Part shown: positions 7,569-16,765 of the stretch, piece by piece
How positions within the stretch are numbered: the stretch's first letter is position 1
How the letters are laid out: every line of letters starts with the position of its first letter
Assembly (NCBI GenBank): GCA_013178165.1
Contig: JABLXG010000004.1
Coordinates: 124,001-188,000 of the forward strand
Length of the DNA stretch: 64,000 bases
Reading direction: 5' to 3'
DNA from: Anaerolineae bacterium
GTDB lineage: Bacteria > Chloroflexota > Anaerolineae > Aggregatilineales > Ch27
Notes under the pieces: generated by a model
What the model saw: the letters and a program-made list of their open reading frames with translations, nothing else
What the model was told of the DNA's origin: nothing
The model's database searches: none
Program-made: the position numbers and the translations under genes

Positions 7569-9509
7569 ATGAGAGCCACAGGCAGGGCATGGTGGGAAAA
7601 TCTGCTGCTGGCGCTGATCCTGCTACTGGGGGCGGGGTTGCGTGTGAGCGGTCTGGCGCCGATGAGCGATATGCTCCACTACGACGAAGCCTACAACGGC
7701 CTGGACGCCCTGAGCCTGCTGGCCAGGCCTCGCCTGCAGGTCTTCTTTCCCGGTAACTATGGGCGGGAAGGCCTGTGGATTTATGCGCTAACACCCGGCC
7801 TGGCGATTTTCGGGTCAACGCCGTTTGCCCTGCGCTTGACGGCGATCTTCACTGGTATTCTGTGTGTGGCGGCAGTGGGCGCGTTGGCGCGCCGCTTGCT
7901 GGGACGGGCTGCCGTTCTGTGGACGGCAGGAGCGCTGGCCGGGCTGTACTGGCATGTCCATGCCAGTCATCTGGCTCTGCGAGCATCCCTGTATCTCCTG
8001 GTGGGGGCACTGGCATTGACTCTGTTGCTGCGAGCAGCTCATCTGGATCGTCGTCGCGCCTGGCTACTGGCTGGGGTTGCGCTGGGCCTACTGGTTTACA
8101 CGTATTTTGCGGCCTGGCTCTGGCTGGCCTGTTGCGTTCTGACGGCCCTGATCTGGGCGAGTCGGCATCCGGCGCAGCGGGCCGGGCTGGTCGCAGCAGG
8201 AGGTGCTGCCGGGCTGGTTGCTTTGCCGCTGGGTCTGACCATTCTGCGTCAGCCGGGAGCTTTTATTCACCGCGCGGGTGATGTAGCCCAGCTTGATCTG
8301 GCCGGGATCGCCGCCAATGCTCTGGCCTGGTTACGCGCCTGGCTGGCCCAGGGCGATACCAATGCCCTGTTCAACCTGCCGGGCCGCCCTATTCTGGATA
8401 CGGCGGGCCTGGCGCTGACGTTAATCGGGCTGGGCGCGCTGCTGATCCCCCCGGCGCGGAGGCCGGTCGGGTTATGGCTCTTCGCTCTTGTGGCAGCCTC
8501 CATCGCACCGTCGCTCTTCAGCCTCTATGCACCGCACTTCTTACGGGCGCTGGGGACGGTGATCCCACTGGCGCTGGTTATGGGCGCGGGCGGGGCGGCC
8601 TTAGCCTGCTGGAGTAGAGCGGGCCGAATGATCAGGCTGCTACCGGTAGGTCTGCTCGTGGTGATGGCGACGCGGACGGCGGCGGATTTTCAAACCTGGC
8701 TGGCTCGACCGGAGACATTCATCTTCATGGAGCAGCCAATCGCCCGTAGTGCGGCGGTTATCGCAGCGGCAGCAGCTCCGGAGATGCCAGTATATTTCTC
8801 GCCGCTGGCGGACGATCATCCGGTATTGCGCTTCCGGGCGGCGCAGCTGTTGGATCCGCGCCCGGTCAGCGGCTTTAACAGCCATGCCTGCCTGGTGTTG
8901 GCCGATGTGCCAGCCGTCTATGCGTCCCTGACATTATATGAGCCAGAATTCGCTGCCCGGCTGGGGCGCTGGATGCAGGTTGAGCCTCTGGCGGTCGACG
9001 CTGGGGCGGAGCCGCCACGCTATACTGTCTTCCAGGTCACGCCGGAAGGTGATCCACTGCCGGACGGCGCGCCGATCTTTGGCGGCGCGGTTGTGCTGGC
9101 CTCCGTCGGGCCATTGCCAAGCCACATGTTGCCAGGCGAGACGCTGCCGGTGTCGCTGGCTCTGCGCGCTTTGCGGCCGTTGGAGGAGCCGTATCGCGTT
9201 TTTGTACATCTGTACGGCGATCCCACGCCTTATGAGGGTGGGCGGCTGTGGGCACAGCAGGACACGCTGCCCTGCGGCAAGGCTTACCCGCCCATGCGCT
9301 GGCGCGTGGGCGAGACCATCATCCAGTCCTTTACCCTGGACATCCCGGCGGATACCCCGCCCGGCGTATACACGGTGGCCGTCGGGGTATACGGTGGGCC
9401 AGAGGATGCCCGCCTGCCACTTGATGACAGGAGCGGGAACTGGGCCACAGTGGGGACGCTGCATGTTGGCAGCGGGGATAAACCGTCGCTCAGTCCTGTT
9501 CCAGGATGA
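7569..9509 (+). CDS. Family 39-type glycosyltransferase, polytopic membrane protein
   Basis: A 646-residue membrane protein of the PMT/ArnT-like GT-C type. The first membrane helix is followed by the loop motif LHYDEAYNGLDAL (acidic pair near residue 38, the expected catalytic Asp-Glu site) and GREGLWIYAL. About ten hydrophobic helices follow to residue 390, then a soluble C-terminal domain of about 250 residues with beta-sandwich-like sequence (YRVFVHLYGD, PPGVYTVAVGVYGG). The family transfers sugars from polyprenyl phosphate-sugar to lipids or proteins outside the membrane. The ATG at 7569 directly follows an in-frame TTG; AAAAGGG is 8 bases upstream. Its last 20 bases overlap the end of the convergent permease-like gene. 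Confidence 0.75.
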   Translation: MRATGRAWWENLLLALILLLGAGLRVSGLAPMSDMLHYDEAYNGLDALSLLARPRLQVFFPGNYGREGLWIYALTPGLAIFGSTPFALRLTAIFTGILCVAAVGALARRLLGRAAVLWTAGALAGLYWHVHASHLALRASLYLLVGALALTLLLRAAHLDRRRAWLLAGVALGLLVYTYFAAWLWLACCVLTALIWASRHPAQRAGLVAAGGAAGLVALPLGLTILRQPGAFIHRAGDVAQLDLAGIAANALAWLRAWLAQGDTNALFNLPGRPILDTAGLALTLIGLGALLIPPARRPVGLWLFALVAASIAPSLFSLYAPHFLRALGTVIPLALVMGAGGAALACWSRAGRMIRLLPVGLLVVMATRTAADFQTWLARPETFIFMEQPIARSAAVIAAAAAPEMPVYFSPLADDHPVLRFRAAQLLDPRPVSGFNSHACLVLADVPAVYASLTLYEPEFAARLGRWMQVEPLAVDAGAEPPRYTVFQVTPEGDPLPDGAPIFGGAVVLASVGPLPSHMLPGETLPVSLALRALRPLEEPYRVFVHLYGDPTPYEGGRLWAQQDTLPCGKAYPPMRWRVGETIIQSFTLDIPADTPPGVYTVAVGVYGGPEDARLPLDDRSGNWATVGTLHVGSGDKPSLSPVPG

Positions 9510-10353
9510 CTCTGGCCAGGGCGAGCGAGCCGATCGTGATCAGAATCGGGAGCAGTACTGGCAATACCGATTCGATCACCAGCCGCTCCGGCCAGGTCAG
9601 TATCGCCAGGCGCGGCAGGTTGATCATGACGAAATAGGCCACACCAAGCAGAATCGTCCAGGTAATGGCGGACACACGCAGACCGGCCACCGCCCCGGCC
9701 AGGACGCCCAGTGCGCCCATCATCAGCGGTTCGACAAAGACCCGCAGCAGAGAGGCGATCAGACCAGCGATGATCAGGGCGCGGGAGGGCAACAGAAATT
9801 TCTCCGGCGGGTAGAGGCTGGCCTGCTGGATGGTGATGACCGGCAGGCTCAGCACCGCCGTGATCAGGATGACCACCTCCATATTGATGGCCTGCGTCCA
9901 CAGGCTGGCAGCGATCTTGCTGAGCAGGATCGAGCGCAGCGTCAGAGGGGTTGTCCGCAGGGTATCCAATCCGCGGCCCTCCAGCTCGTCCATCATGGCG
10001 TTAGCCGCTGAGCGCCCGATGCCAAACAGGGCGACTGCGTAGGAGTACAGGGCAACGGGTAGGGCGATGATCGCCACTAGCGCCAGCAACGCCATCAGTT
10101 CCAGGATGGCGGGAATCAGCAGGGAGAGCAGGACCAGGACGATCTGCCACAGCAGCAGCCGCCCCAGGATATCCAGTTGGGGCAGCGGCGCAGCCAGGAA
10201 GCCGCCCAGGTGCCGCCGTACGATCGGGTTGGAACGCCGCGCCCAGCGGGGCAGGTTGCGGTCCAGTTCCCAGAACCCTTCGTCGGTTGTGCTGCGCCTG
10301 AAGATGAAGGGCCGGATATCGGCCTCACCATTGCGATCGCGGTCGCCTGTCAT
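9490..10353 (-). CDS. Multi-spanning membrane protein, ABC-2 permease-like
   Basis: A 287-residue protein with a charged N-terminus (about 60 residues) and six or seven hydrophobic helices. The stretch ALFGIGRSAANAMMDELEGRG followed by LDTLRTTPLTLRSILLSKI, between the second and third helices, resembles the coupling region of ABC-2 type permeases, in which turnover segments read MxxExEGGTLExLLxTPxxxxxIxxGK. No ATPase gene is adjacent. It is the third gene of a minus-strand run after the beta-CASP nuclease and a 71-residue protein, 32 bases after the latter. Substrate unknown. Confidence 0.55.
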   Translation of the reverse strand: MTGDRDRNGEADIRPFIFRRSTTDEGFWELDRNLPRWARRSNPIVRRHLGGFLAAPLPQLDILGRLLLWQIVLVLLSLLIPAILELMALLALVAIIALPVALYSYAVALFGIGRSAANAMMDELEGRGLDTLRTTPLTLRSILLSKIAASLWTQAINMEVVILITAVLSLPVITIQQASLYPPEKFLLPSRALIIAGLIASLLRVFVEPLMMGALGVLAGAVAGLRVSAITWTILLGVAYFVMINLPRLAILTWPERLVIESVLPVLLPILITIGSLALARVILEQD

Positions 10354-10385
10354 CCGCCGCCCCTCCCGGCGATGGCTGCTGCGGG

Positions 10386-10601
10386 TTATTCCAGGCCGGG
10401 CAGCTCCTCCGGCGCGGCGTCAGTATCGCGCATTCGGGCGTGGATGGCCATCTCGTTGATCTCGGCCTCGCTGAAACCCACACTGAGCAGGATATTGCGC
10501 AGGGTGGGTTCGGTCACGGTGTCGCGGGTGCGGATCACGTGGATGTAATGAGCGCGCAGGCAGGCCCGCCAGTCTTCGTAAAAGATGCTCTTGTTGCCCA
10601 T
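10386..10601 (-). CDS. Small conserved-looking protein of unknown function (71 aa)
   Basis: A 71-residue soluble protein (begins MGNKSIFYEDWRACLRAHY). It is predicted to be mostly helical, with a charged middle and an acidic tail (APEELPGLE). No family recognised. GAGGT lies 9 bases before its ATG, inside the end of the beta-CASP gene, and only 6 bases separate the two genes, so they are probably cotranscribed. The tight packing and proper ribosome site support a real gene. Confidence 0.6.
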   Translation of the reverse strand: MGNKSIFYEDWRACLRAHYIHVIRTRDTVTEPTLRNILLSVGFSEAEINEMAIHARMRDTDAAPEELPGLE

Positions 10602-10607
10602 CGATAG

Positions 10608-12017
10608 TTAGACCTCAAACACCTGCTGCGGGGCAGGGATGTCGATCCGGTCGAAGCCGACTTTCTGGCGCAGCGCGGCGGCCAGGGCTTCCGAGGCTTC
10701 TGGTTCGCCGTGAACCAGAAATGTGCGCGCCGGGCGGCGCTGCATGGCGCGCGCCCAGTCCAGCAGCTCTTGATGATCGGCATGGCCGCTGAAACCCTCC
10801 AGCACCTCGACGCGCGCCCGGAGATGGTGCGGTTCCCCAAAGATATTCACGATCGGCTGGCGCTCCATAATCCGGCGGCCCAGCGTATCCGGCGCCTGCC
10901 AGCCGACGATCAGGATAGTGGTACGCGGGTCTTCAATGCGGTTGTGCAGGTGGTGCAGCACGCGCCCGGCTTCCATCATACCGCTGGCGCTGATGATGAT
11001 CATCGGCTCGTCAAGATCGTTGAGGCGCTTGGACTCATCGACCGACCGGGTGTACTGGAGCAGATTGAAGCCGAAGGGGTTTCCGTCATCATCGCGCTGC
11101 AGGAATTCGCGGGTTTCGCGGTCATAGACTTCGGGGTGCAGGCGGTAAACTTCCGTGACATTGGTCGCGAGCGGGCTGTCAACGTAGATGGGCATGCGGG
11201 GCAATTCACCATTGGTATATAGCTGGTGCAGCAGGTAGACGATCTGCTGTGTGCGGCCAACGGCGAAGGCCGGGATGATGATCACGCCGCGTCGCTCCCA
11301 GGTCTCGAGCACAATGCGCTTGAAGGCGGCTTCAGTGTCGCCGGCAGCCTCATGCCGGCGGCCACCATAGGTGCTTTCCATGATCAGGATATCGGCGCCG
11401 GAGGTGATCGGCACCGGATCGCGAATGATCGGGATGCCGGGTCGTCCGATGTCGCCACTGAAGACCAGCCGCAGCTTTCGCCCGTTGCCGTGCTCTTCGA
11501 TGTCCAGGATAACACTGGCGCTGCCCAGCATGTGCCCGGCATCGACCAGTGTCATCGTCACGCCGGGAGCGACAGCATAGGCCCGGTTGTAGGCGCAGCC
11601 GGTGAAGTGCCCCATTGCCTCGGCCACATCATCCGGCGTGTATAGCGGTTCAAAGGGGTTCTTGCCCTGGCGCAGCCGCTTACGATTAACATACTCGACA
11701 TCGCGCTCCTGGATGGTGGCGCTATCCATCAGCATGGCGGCGCACAGGTCGCGGGTGGCGGCGGTGCACAGGATCTGCCCGTCAAAACCGCGTCGGGCCA
11801 GCGTGGGGATGTTGCCTGAATGGTCGATGTGAGCGTGGGAGAGGATGATTGTGTCGATTGTGCGGGCGTCATAGGGTGTCTGGCGGTTATGTTCAAAGGC
11901 TTCCTTGCGCTTACCCTGGAATAGACCGCAGTCCAGCAGGATGCGGTGGCCATTGACTTCAAGTAGATGCTGCGAGCCGGTGACCGTCCCCGCTGCGCCG
12001 TGGAATGTGATTCGCAT
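10608..12017 (-). CDS. Metallo-beta-lactamase/beta-CASP ribonuclease
   Basis: A 469-residue enzyme of the CPSF73-like bacterial/archaeal group. It has the zinc-binding HAHIDHSG motif (residues 61-68), a further metal His/Asp in VDAGHMLGS and FSGDIG, a beta-CASP insert (about 210-360, GVIIIPAFAVGRTQ at its start) and the C-terminal FSGHADH and FLVHGE motifs. Such enzymes cut or trim RNA. A GGGGG ribosome site lies 7 bases before the ATG. It heads a minus-strand run with the 71-residue gene and the permease-like gene, and is followed upstream by the RNase D gene on the same strand, so two RNases are adjacent. Confidence 0.9.
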   Translation of the reverse strand: MRITFHGAAGTVTGSQHLLEVNGHRILLDCGLFQGKRKEAFEHNRQTPYDARTIDTIILSHAHIDHSGNIPTLARRGFDGQILCTAATRDLCAAMLMDSATIQERDVEYVNRKRLRQGKNPFEPLYTPDDVAEAMGHFTGCAYNRAYAVAPGVTMTLVDAGHMLGSASVILDIEEHGNGRKLRLVFSGDIGRPGIPIIRDPVPITSGADILIMESTYGGRRHEAAGDTEAAFKRIVLETWERRGVIIIPAFAVGRTQQIVYLLHQLYTNGELPRMPIYVDSPLATNVTEVYRLHPEVYDRETREFLQRDDDGNPFGFNLLQYTRSVDESKRLNDLDEPMIIISASGMMEAGRVLHHLHNRIEDPRTTILIVGWQAPDTLGRRIMERQPIVNIFGEPHHLRARVEVLEGFSGHADHQELLDWARAMQRRPARTFLVHGEPEASEALAAALRQKVGFDRIDIPAPQQVFEV

Positions 12018-12074
12018 GGCTTTCCCCCTTAATTTAGCGTTTTGACAGGGCCGGGTGTTGAGCGGCTCCCGACG

Positions 12075-13226
12075 TTATGACCGGCCGTTGCCCTGGCCAA
12101 CACGCGCCAGCACCTGCAGGATTTCCTCCCCGTATACCTGCGACTTAAACGCCCCCAGTTCCGGAATCTGGGCCATCTCCGCCACCGTGCGCGGAGCCAG
12201 GCGGGCCAGCGCCCATAGCGCATCCCGCGAGATGATGACATCCGATTCGACGCCGCGCTGCTGAGCGCGCGCCTTGCGCCAGTCGTGCAGTGCCTCAAAG
12301 CGGGCTACCACCATATCGGATGGGCGAGGCGGGGCAGGCGGGCGGCGGGGCGGCTCTTTCTTCTGGCTGCGCCGGATGGTAGCCAGGATGACCGGACCAT
12401 AGCGCCGCACCTGGCCATCGGTCATGCCGGAGACGCCGTGCAGGTCCTGAAGACGCTGGGCGTCGCTCTGGGCCAGCTCCAGCAGAGTTTTGTCGCTCAT
12501 GATCTTGAACGGCGGACAATCACGCTGGCGGGCGGTTTCCTCCCGCCACAGGTACAATTCGCGCAGGGCGGCGATCTGACGGGGCGGCAGGGTAAAGGCG
12601 CCGTTGAGCCGCCAGTAGCCTTCCGGATCAAACTCGCTCTGGGCGGGCGGGATATCACACAGTCTGGCGAAGCTCTCGCTGGCTTCTTCCCACCGGCCTT
12701 CCTGAACGAGGCGCGCCTGCCAGTAATCATGTAATTGCGGCAGAAAGTGGGTGTCCAGCTGGGCGTACTGCAGCATCTCTGGTGTTAGCGGGCGTTCACC
12801 CCAGTTGGCGCGCTGGTATTTCTTGTTGGCCTGGATGCCAAAGTGCTCTTCCAGCATGCTGGCCAGGCCCAGGCGCTTGACCCCGCAAATACGCGCCGCC
12901 AGCATCGTGTCAAACAGCCGGGCGAAGCTGAAGCCAAAGTCGCGCTTGAGGCACATGATGTCGTATTCGGCGGCATGAAAGACGATCTCGATCGCCGGGT
13001 CGGCCAGCAGGCGGCCCAGTGCATCCAGGTTTTCGATGCGCAACGGGTCAATGATGAAATCGGCCTGGCGCGTGGAGACCTGGATCAGGCAGACCTGCTC
13101 GTGATAGGCGTGCAGGCTGTTGGATTCGGTGTCTATGGCCAGGAGCGATTCGCCCGCCCAGCGGTCAACATGGGCGACCAGGCTGGCCGTGCTGGTGATC
13201 ATTGTAGCCGGAGGGAGTTGGTTCAT
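12075..13226 (-). CDS. Ribonuclease D-like 3'-5' exonuclease with HRDC domain
   Basis: A 383-residue DEDD exonuclease. DTES (Asp32, Glu34) gives exonuclease motif I, HAAEYDIMCLKRDFG motif II and YAQLDTHFL motif III. A HRDC domain (about 210-285, LYLWREETARQRDCPPFKI) follows and a second HRDC-like region closes the protein (FEALHDWRKARAQQRG). It trims tRNA and other structured RNA 3' ends. The ATG at 13226 overlaps the stop codon of corA (ATGA at 13223-13226), which argues for translational coupling; two extra codons upstream (GTG at 13232) are less likely. Confidence 0.85.
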   Translation of the reverse strand: MNQLPPATMITSTASLVAHVDRWAGESLLAIDTESNSLHAYHEQVCLIQVSTRQADFIIDPLRIENLDALGRLLADPAIEIVFHAAEYDIMCLKRDFGFSFARLFDTMLAARICGVKRLGLASMLEEHFGIQANKKYQRANWGERPLTPEMLQYAQLDTHFLPQLHDYWQARLVQEGRWEEASESFARLCDIPPAQSEFDPEGYWRLNGAFTLPPRQIAALRELYLWREETARQRDCPPFKIMSDKTLLELAQSDAQRLQDLHGVSGMTDGQVRRYGPVILATIRRSQKKEPPRRPPAPPRPSDMVVARFEALHDWRKARAQQRGVESDVIISRDALWALARLAPRTVAEMAQIPELGAFKSQVYGEEILQVLARVGQGNGRS

Positions 13227-14140
13227 AACCACTTCTTGCGTTTGAAAAAGGTCAACATCGCCACCATGATCAACCCCATCAGGAGGATGATTTCGATGAA
13301 GGCGTACGGATTTTCGTCGTGAGGCAGGTCAACGTTCATCCCATACACGCTGCTGATCAGGGTCAGCGGCAGCATGATCACAGAGATGACCGTCAGAATG
13401 CGGATGACTTCGTTGATGCGATGGCTGGCCAGCGTGTCAGCGCTGTTGGCCAGGACGGCAATCACCTCGTCGTGGTCGGCCAGCAGGTCGGAGGCCTTTT
13501 GCAGATGGTCGACAATGTCGCCAAAATAGACATCCAGCTCTTCGTGGATAAAAGCGCGGTCGACCTTTTCCAGGTTGGCGACGATGGCGATCTGCGGGCG
13601 GATGATACGGCGCAGGGCGATGATGTCGCGCCGTAGCAGGGTGATATCCTCGATCACCTGGCGGAGATTTTCCGTGAAAAGATTCTCCTCTACCGCGCGG
13701 ATGTTGGCGTCAACCTTGTAGAGGATGGGCAGGATATAGTCCACCAGCGAGTCGATCACGGCGTAGAACAGACGGCTGGCGCCCCTGCCCATCAGTTTCT
13801 GGCGCAGGCTGGGGTCGTTCTGGCACTGGGCAAAGAGCGTATTTAGCGGTTTGAGCACGCCTTCATGGACGGTGACCAGGAAGCCTTCCCCGATGAACAG
13901 GTCGACTTCCGCTGCCCGGCTGACACGGTGAGCAGGGTCCCAGACCGGGAACTGCATCACAACAAACAGGTAATCGTCATATTCGTCGATCTTGGGACGC
14001 TCAATCCGGCTGAGCAGGTCTTCCAGGTCGAGGGGGTGGAAATTGGGATGCTGGGCGCGCAGGAGTTTGATGTCCTGTTCGTTGACAGCAGTGATGTTTG
14101 TCCAGGTGACCCGGCCGTGAGTGAGCGTGCTGGTTGCCAT
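13223..14140 (-). CDS. corA: CorA-family Mg2+/Co2+ transporter
   Basis: A 305-residue CorA. A large soluble N-terminal domain with FLVTVHEGVL and a long helix is followed by two C-terminal membrane helices, with the selectivity motif YGMN at about residue 265, and a short basic tail KRKKWL. It forms pentameric channels for divalent metal uptake in the inner membrane. I chose ATG at 14140 (MATSTLTHGR), 12 codons inside the longest frame, because it matches the usual family start; only a weak GGCGG ribosome site is visible. Its stop overlaps the RNase D start by four bases. Confidence 0.9.
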   Translation of the reverse strand: MATSTLTHGRVTWTNITAVNEQDIKLLRAQHPNFHPLDLEDLLSRIERPKIDEYDDYLFVVMQFPVWDPAHRVSRAAEVDLFIGEGFLVTVHEGVLKPLNTLFAQCQNDPSLRQKLMGRGASRLFYAVIDSLVDYILPILYKVDANIRAVEENLFTENLRQVIEDITLLRRDIIALRRIIRPQIAIVANLEKVDRAFIHEELDVYFGDIVDHLQKASDLLADHDEVIAVLANSADTLASHRINEVIRILTVISVIMLPLTLISSVYGMNVDLPHDENPYAFIEIILLMGLIMVAMLTFFKRKKWL

Positions 14141-14259
14141 GCCGCCAATTATGGCGCGCCGCAAGGGGGGCGGCAAGTAGCAGGGATTAGCGGACGGGTT
14201 TGCGGCGCGGAACAGGCAGGTCGTGTATACTCCCTGTTTAACGACTATCCCTATCCGCT

Positions 14260-14287
14260 TTGCGCTGATTCGGCAGTGTGTTATAAT
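14260..14287 (+). promoter_or_regulatory. Candidate promoter of the cytochrome bc operon
   Basis: TTGCGC (14260-14265), a 16-base spacer and TATAAT (14282-14287), 54 bases before the ATG of the Rieske gene. The -10 box is perfect and the -35 box partial. Confidence 0.55.
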
Positions 14288-14340
14288 TCACAATTTAGAC
14301 CAATAGGCGCGCGATCGCATTTGTGGAGGCCACTTTGACG

Positions 14341-14943
14341 ATGACCACTGAGACCGTGGAAAAGCCGGCTGCCCGTGCCGCACGGGCGCAGAAAGTGGAA
14401 GAAGCGGTCGACAGCAGCGGGATCAACCGCCGCGAGTTTTTGTTCTATATCTGGGGCGCGTCCATGGTGATGCTGATGGGCGGCTCCGCCGGTATGTTGC
14501 TCTGGTACCTGCTGCCACGCTTCCGCGCCGGTGAGTTTGGGGGTGATTTTCTTGTGCCGGGGGCGCAAATGCCGCCCCTGGGCAGCGCGCCGCAGGATAA
14601 TCCCCAGGGGCGCTTCTGGTTCACCCACACTGAGAATGGCATCGCGGCGCTCTATAAAGTCTGCACCCACCTGGGTTGTCTGTTCAAATGGGTGGGGACG
14701 AACGACCGGTTTGAGTGCCCGTGCCATGGCTCCAAGTTTGAGGCCAGCGGCCTCTATATCGAGGGTCCCGCCCCGCGCAGCCTGGATCGCTTTGAGATCA
14801 CCGTGGTGATGCAGGATGGCTCCACGGTGGAAAGTGATGCCAACGGCCTGGTTAAGCTGGAAAACCCGGCCCAGGTGCGGGAGTTCATTGTGCATACGGG
14901 ACGCCGCATTCAGGGGCTGCCAGCCGGGCAGGAGTATGCCTAG
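14341..14943 (+). CDS. Rieske [2Fe-2S] subunit of a cytochrome bc complex
   Basis: A 200-residue Rieske protein. An N-terminal region with RREFLFYIWG and one membrane helix (about 40-60) anchors it; the soluble domain binds the cluster through CTHLGC (about 108) and CPCHGS (about 127), with the usual FEASGLYIEGPAPRSL continuation. It takes electrons from quinol at cytochrome b and passes them to cytochrome c. Starts are ambiguous: GTG 14323, TTG 14335 and ATG 14341; GGAGG at 14325-14329 fits the last two. It is the first gene of the bc operon, 65 bases ahead of cytochrome b. Confidence 0.93.
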   Translation: MTTETVEKPAARAARAQKVEEAVDSSGINRREFLFYIWGASMVMLMGGSAGMLLWYLLPRFRAGEFGGDFLVPGAQMPPLGSAPQDNPQGRFWFTHTENGIAALYKVCTHLGCLFKWVGTNDRFECPCHGSKFEASGLYIEGPAPRSLDRFEITVVMQDGSTVESDANGLVKLENPAQVREFIVHTGRRIQGLPAGQEYA

Positions 14944-15008
14944 ACGGGCGGCGCTGTTTACCAGGCAGGATGTTCGCGCTTAGCTGGTTTTTATGAGGAG
15001 CGCTACTT

Positions 15009-16748
15009 ATGTCTGTTTTGCCGTTTCCCTCGTTTCTGGATGACATCAAAGAAAAAGGCGCGCGCACAGCAGTTTCTGATTTAATTGATGAAACCGTCAC
15101 GCGGGTGACCGCCGGCCTGAATGTCCGCGACATCCGCGAATTGCTGCGTGGGGAGCCGCCCAGCCGCCGCCCCAACCCGCGCCTGACCCCTCACGCCGAT
15201 GCCTTCTGGATGCACATGCGGCCCAGCTACTACCATGCTGCGGTGACCGGTGTGTATCCCACTTTGCGGCTGGGCTGGCTGACCACCTATTTCTTTGCGG
15301 TGGAGATCATCACCGGCATGTTCCTGATGGTCTTCTACACACCCTCGCCGCTCTCCGCCTACGACAACATGCTCAACCTGTTGAGCAACGTGCCGTTTGG
15401 CCAGTTCATGCGGGATTTGCACCGCCTGGGCGCGGAAGGCATGGTCATGCTGGTGATGCTGCACATGCTGCGTACGTACATCACCGGCAGCTATAAGCGA
15501 CCGCGCCAGTTCACCTGGGCGACCGGCGTGATCCTGCTGCTGACGACGCTGATCCTGAGCTTTTCCGGCTACCTGCTGCCCTGGGATCAACTGGCTTTCT
15601 GGGCGGTGACAATTGGCACCAGCATGGCCGAGGCGGCGCCGCCAGAGATCGTGGGCAAGAACGTCAACCTGCTGTTGCGCGGCGCGCCGGATATTGGTGC
15701 GGGTGGCTTGCTGCGTTTCTATCTGCTGCATGTTTTTGCTCTGCCGCTGGCAACAATCATCTTCCTGGGGGTGCACTACTACAAGGTTGTCCTGCACGGC
15801 CACAGCCTGCCACCGGGCGAGGACGAGATCGGGACGGACACCGCCAAGCGTGTACCGCTGGAGCGGCGGGTGTACTTCCTGCCGGATATTCTCTCTAACG
15901 AATTGATGTGGGTCGGAGCGGCTACCTTCATCCTGGTTGTACTGGTTGTGTGGTTCTACCATGCGCCGCTGGAGAGCCACGCCGATCCGCAGGTGACGCC
16001 GTTGCACACCACCGCGCCCTGGTACTTCCTGTGGCTACAGGGGCTGCTCAAACTGGGCGACAAGGTGTTCTTTGGCCTGGTGATCCCCACGCTGTTGTTC
16101 CTTTTCCTGCTGGTGATGCCATACATTGACGTTGGCAAGAGCCGCCGCTACGCGCACCGGCGGCTGGGGCTGTCCCTTTCCATGCTGGCGGTGGCCGGGT
16201 TCGTGATCCTGAGCTGGATGGGGTCCCCGGAATACGGGGTTGAGACTTCCGGTGACCAGGAGATCGCCCAGATACTGGCGCCGATGGAAGGCGTTGGCCC
16301 GTTGCGTTCGGTTCCCTTCGACGAACTGATCCCCGGTACGTATCACACTTTGGCGCTGGATGATGCCGCGGCGGCGGCCAGCCTGACGACCCGGTTTGAG
16401 GCTGAGGGCCGCAACATGGAGATGTTCACCATCTCTGCCGTGCCGGAAGACGCCCCCCATCTGCTGAGCGTGTTGGAATCGTTTGACAGGATGTTTGATA
16501 CGCTGGGCCGCGACCTGCCCAACGCCTGGGGGGTGCTCTACATACAGGACTGGCAGACAGATTTGAAGCGTATCGAAATCTATATCGAGTGGGATACGCC
16601 ACTGCTTACGCAGAACGGCGAAATTGCGCGGGACGCCCAGGGCAATATCCTGCTTGAGCTTGACGAGAACGGCAACCCGATCCGCGCCAGCTCCGGCAAG
16701 GCGATCTACGTGCATGCCCGGTCGAATTACTTTGGCGGTGGTCACTGA
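15009..16748 (+). CDS. Cytochrome b of a bc-type complex with soluble C-terminal extension
   Basis: A 579-residue protein. It carries the four-helix haem-binding half (haem ligands in RDLHRLGAEGMVMLVMLHM and in LLHVFALP...GVHYYKVVLHGHS) fused to the subunit IV half, whose quinol-site motif reads APWYFLW instead of PEWY, as in several b6f-like bacterial complexes. After the last helix (about residue 410) comes a soluble extension of about 165 residues ending NYFGGGH, which canonical cytochromes b lack and whose fold I do not recognise. The N-terminus (about 60 residues) is cytoplasmic. GAGGAGCG lies 7 bases before the ATG. It is placed between the Rieske and cytochrome c genes. Confidence 0.9.
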   Translation: MSVLPFPSFLDDIKEKGARTAVSDLIDETVTRVTAGLNVRDIRELLRGEPPSRRPNPRLTPHADAFWMHMRPSYYHAAVTGVYPTLRLGWLTTYFFAVEIITGMFLMVFYTPSPLSAYDNMLNLLSNVPFGQFMRDLHRLGAEGMVMLVMLHMLRTYITGSYKRPRQFTWATGVILLLTTLILSFSGYLLPWDQLAFWAVTIGTSMAEAAPPEIVGKNVNLLLRGAPDIGAGGLLRFYLLHVFALPLATIIFLGVHYYKVVLHGHSLPPGEDEIGTDTAKRVPLERRVYFLPDILSNELMWVGAATFILVVLVVWFYHAPLESHADPQVTPLHTTAPWYFLWLQGLLKLGDKVFFGLVIPTLLFLFLLVMPYIDVGKSRRYAHRRLGLSLSMLAVAGFVILSWMGSPEYGVETSGDQEIAQILAPMEGVGPLRSVPFDELIPGTYHTLALDDAAAAASLTTRFEAEGRNMEMFTISAVPEDAPHLLSVLESFDRMFDTLGRDLPNAWGVLYIQDWQTDLKRIEIYIEWDTPLLTQNGEIARDAQGNILLELDENGNPIRASSGKAIYVHARSNYFGGGH

Positions 16749-16765
16749 AGGGGTAGGCACCCACT

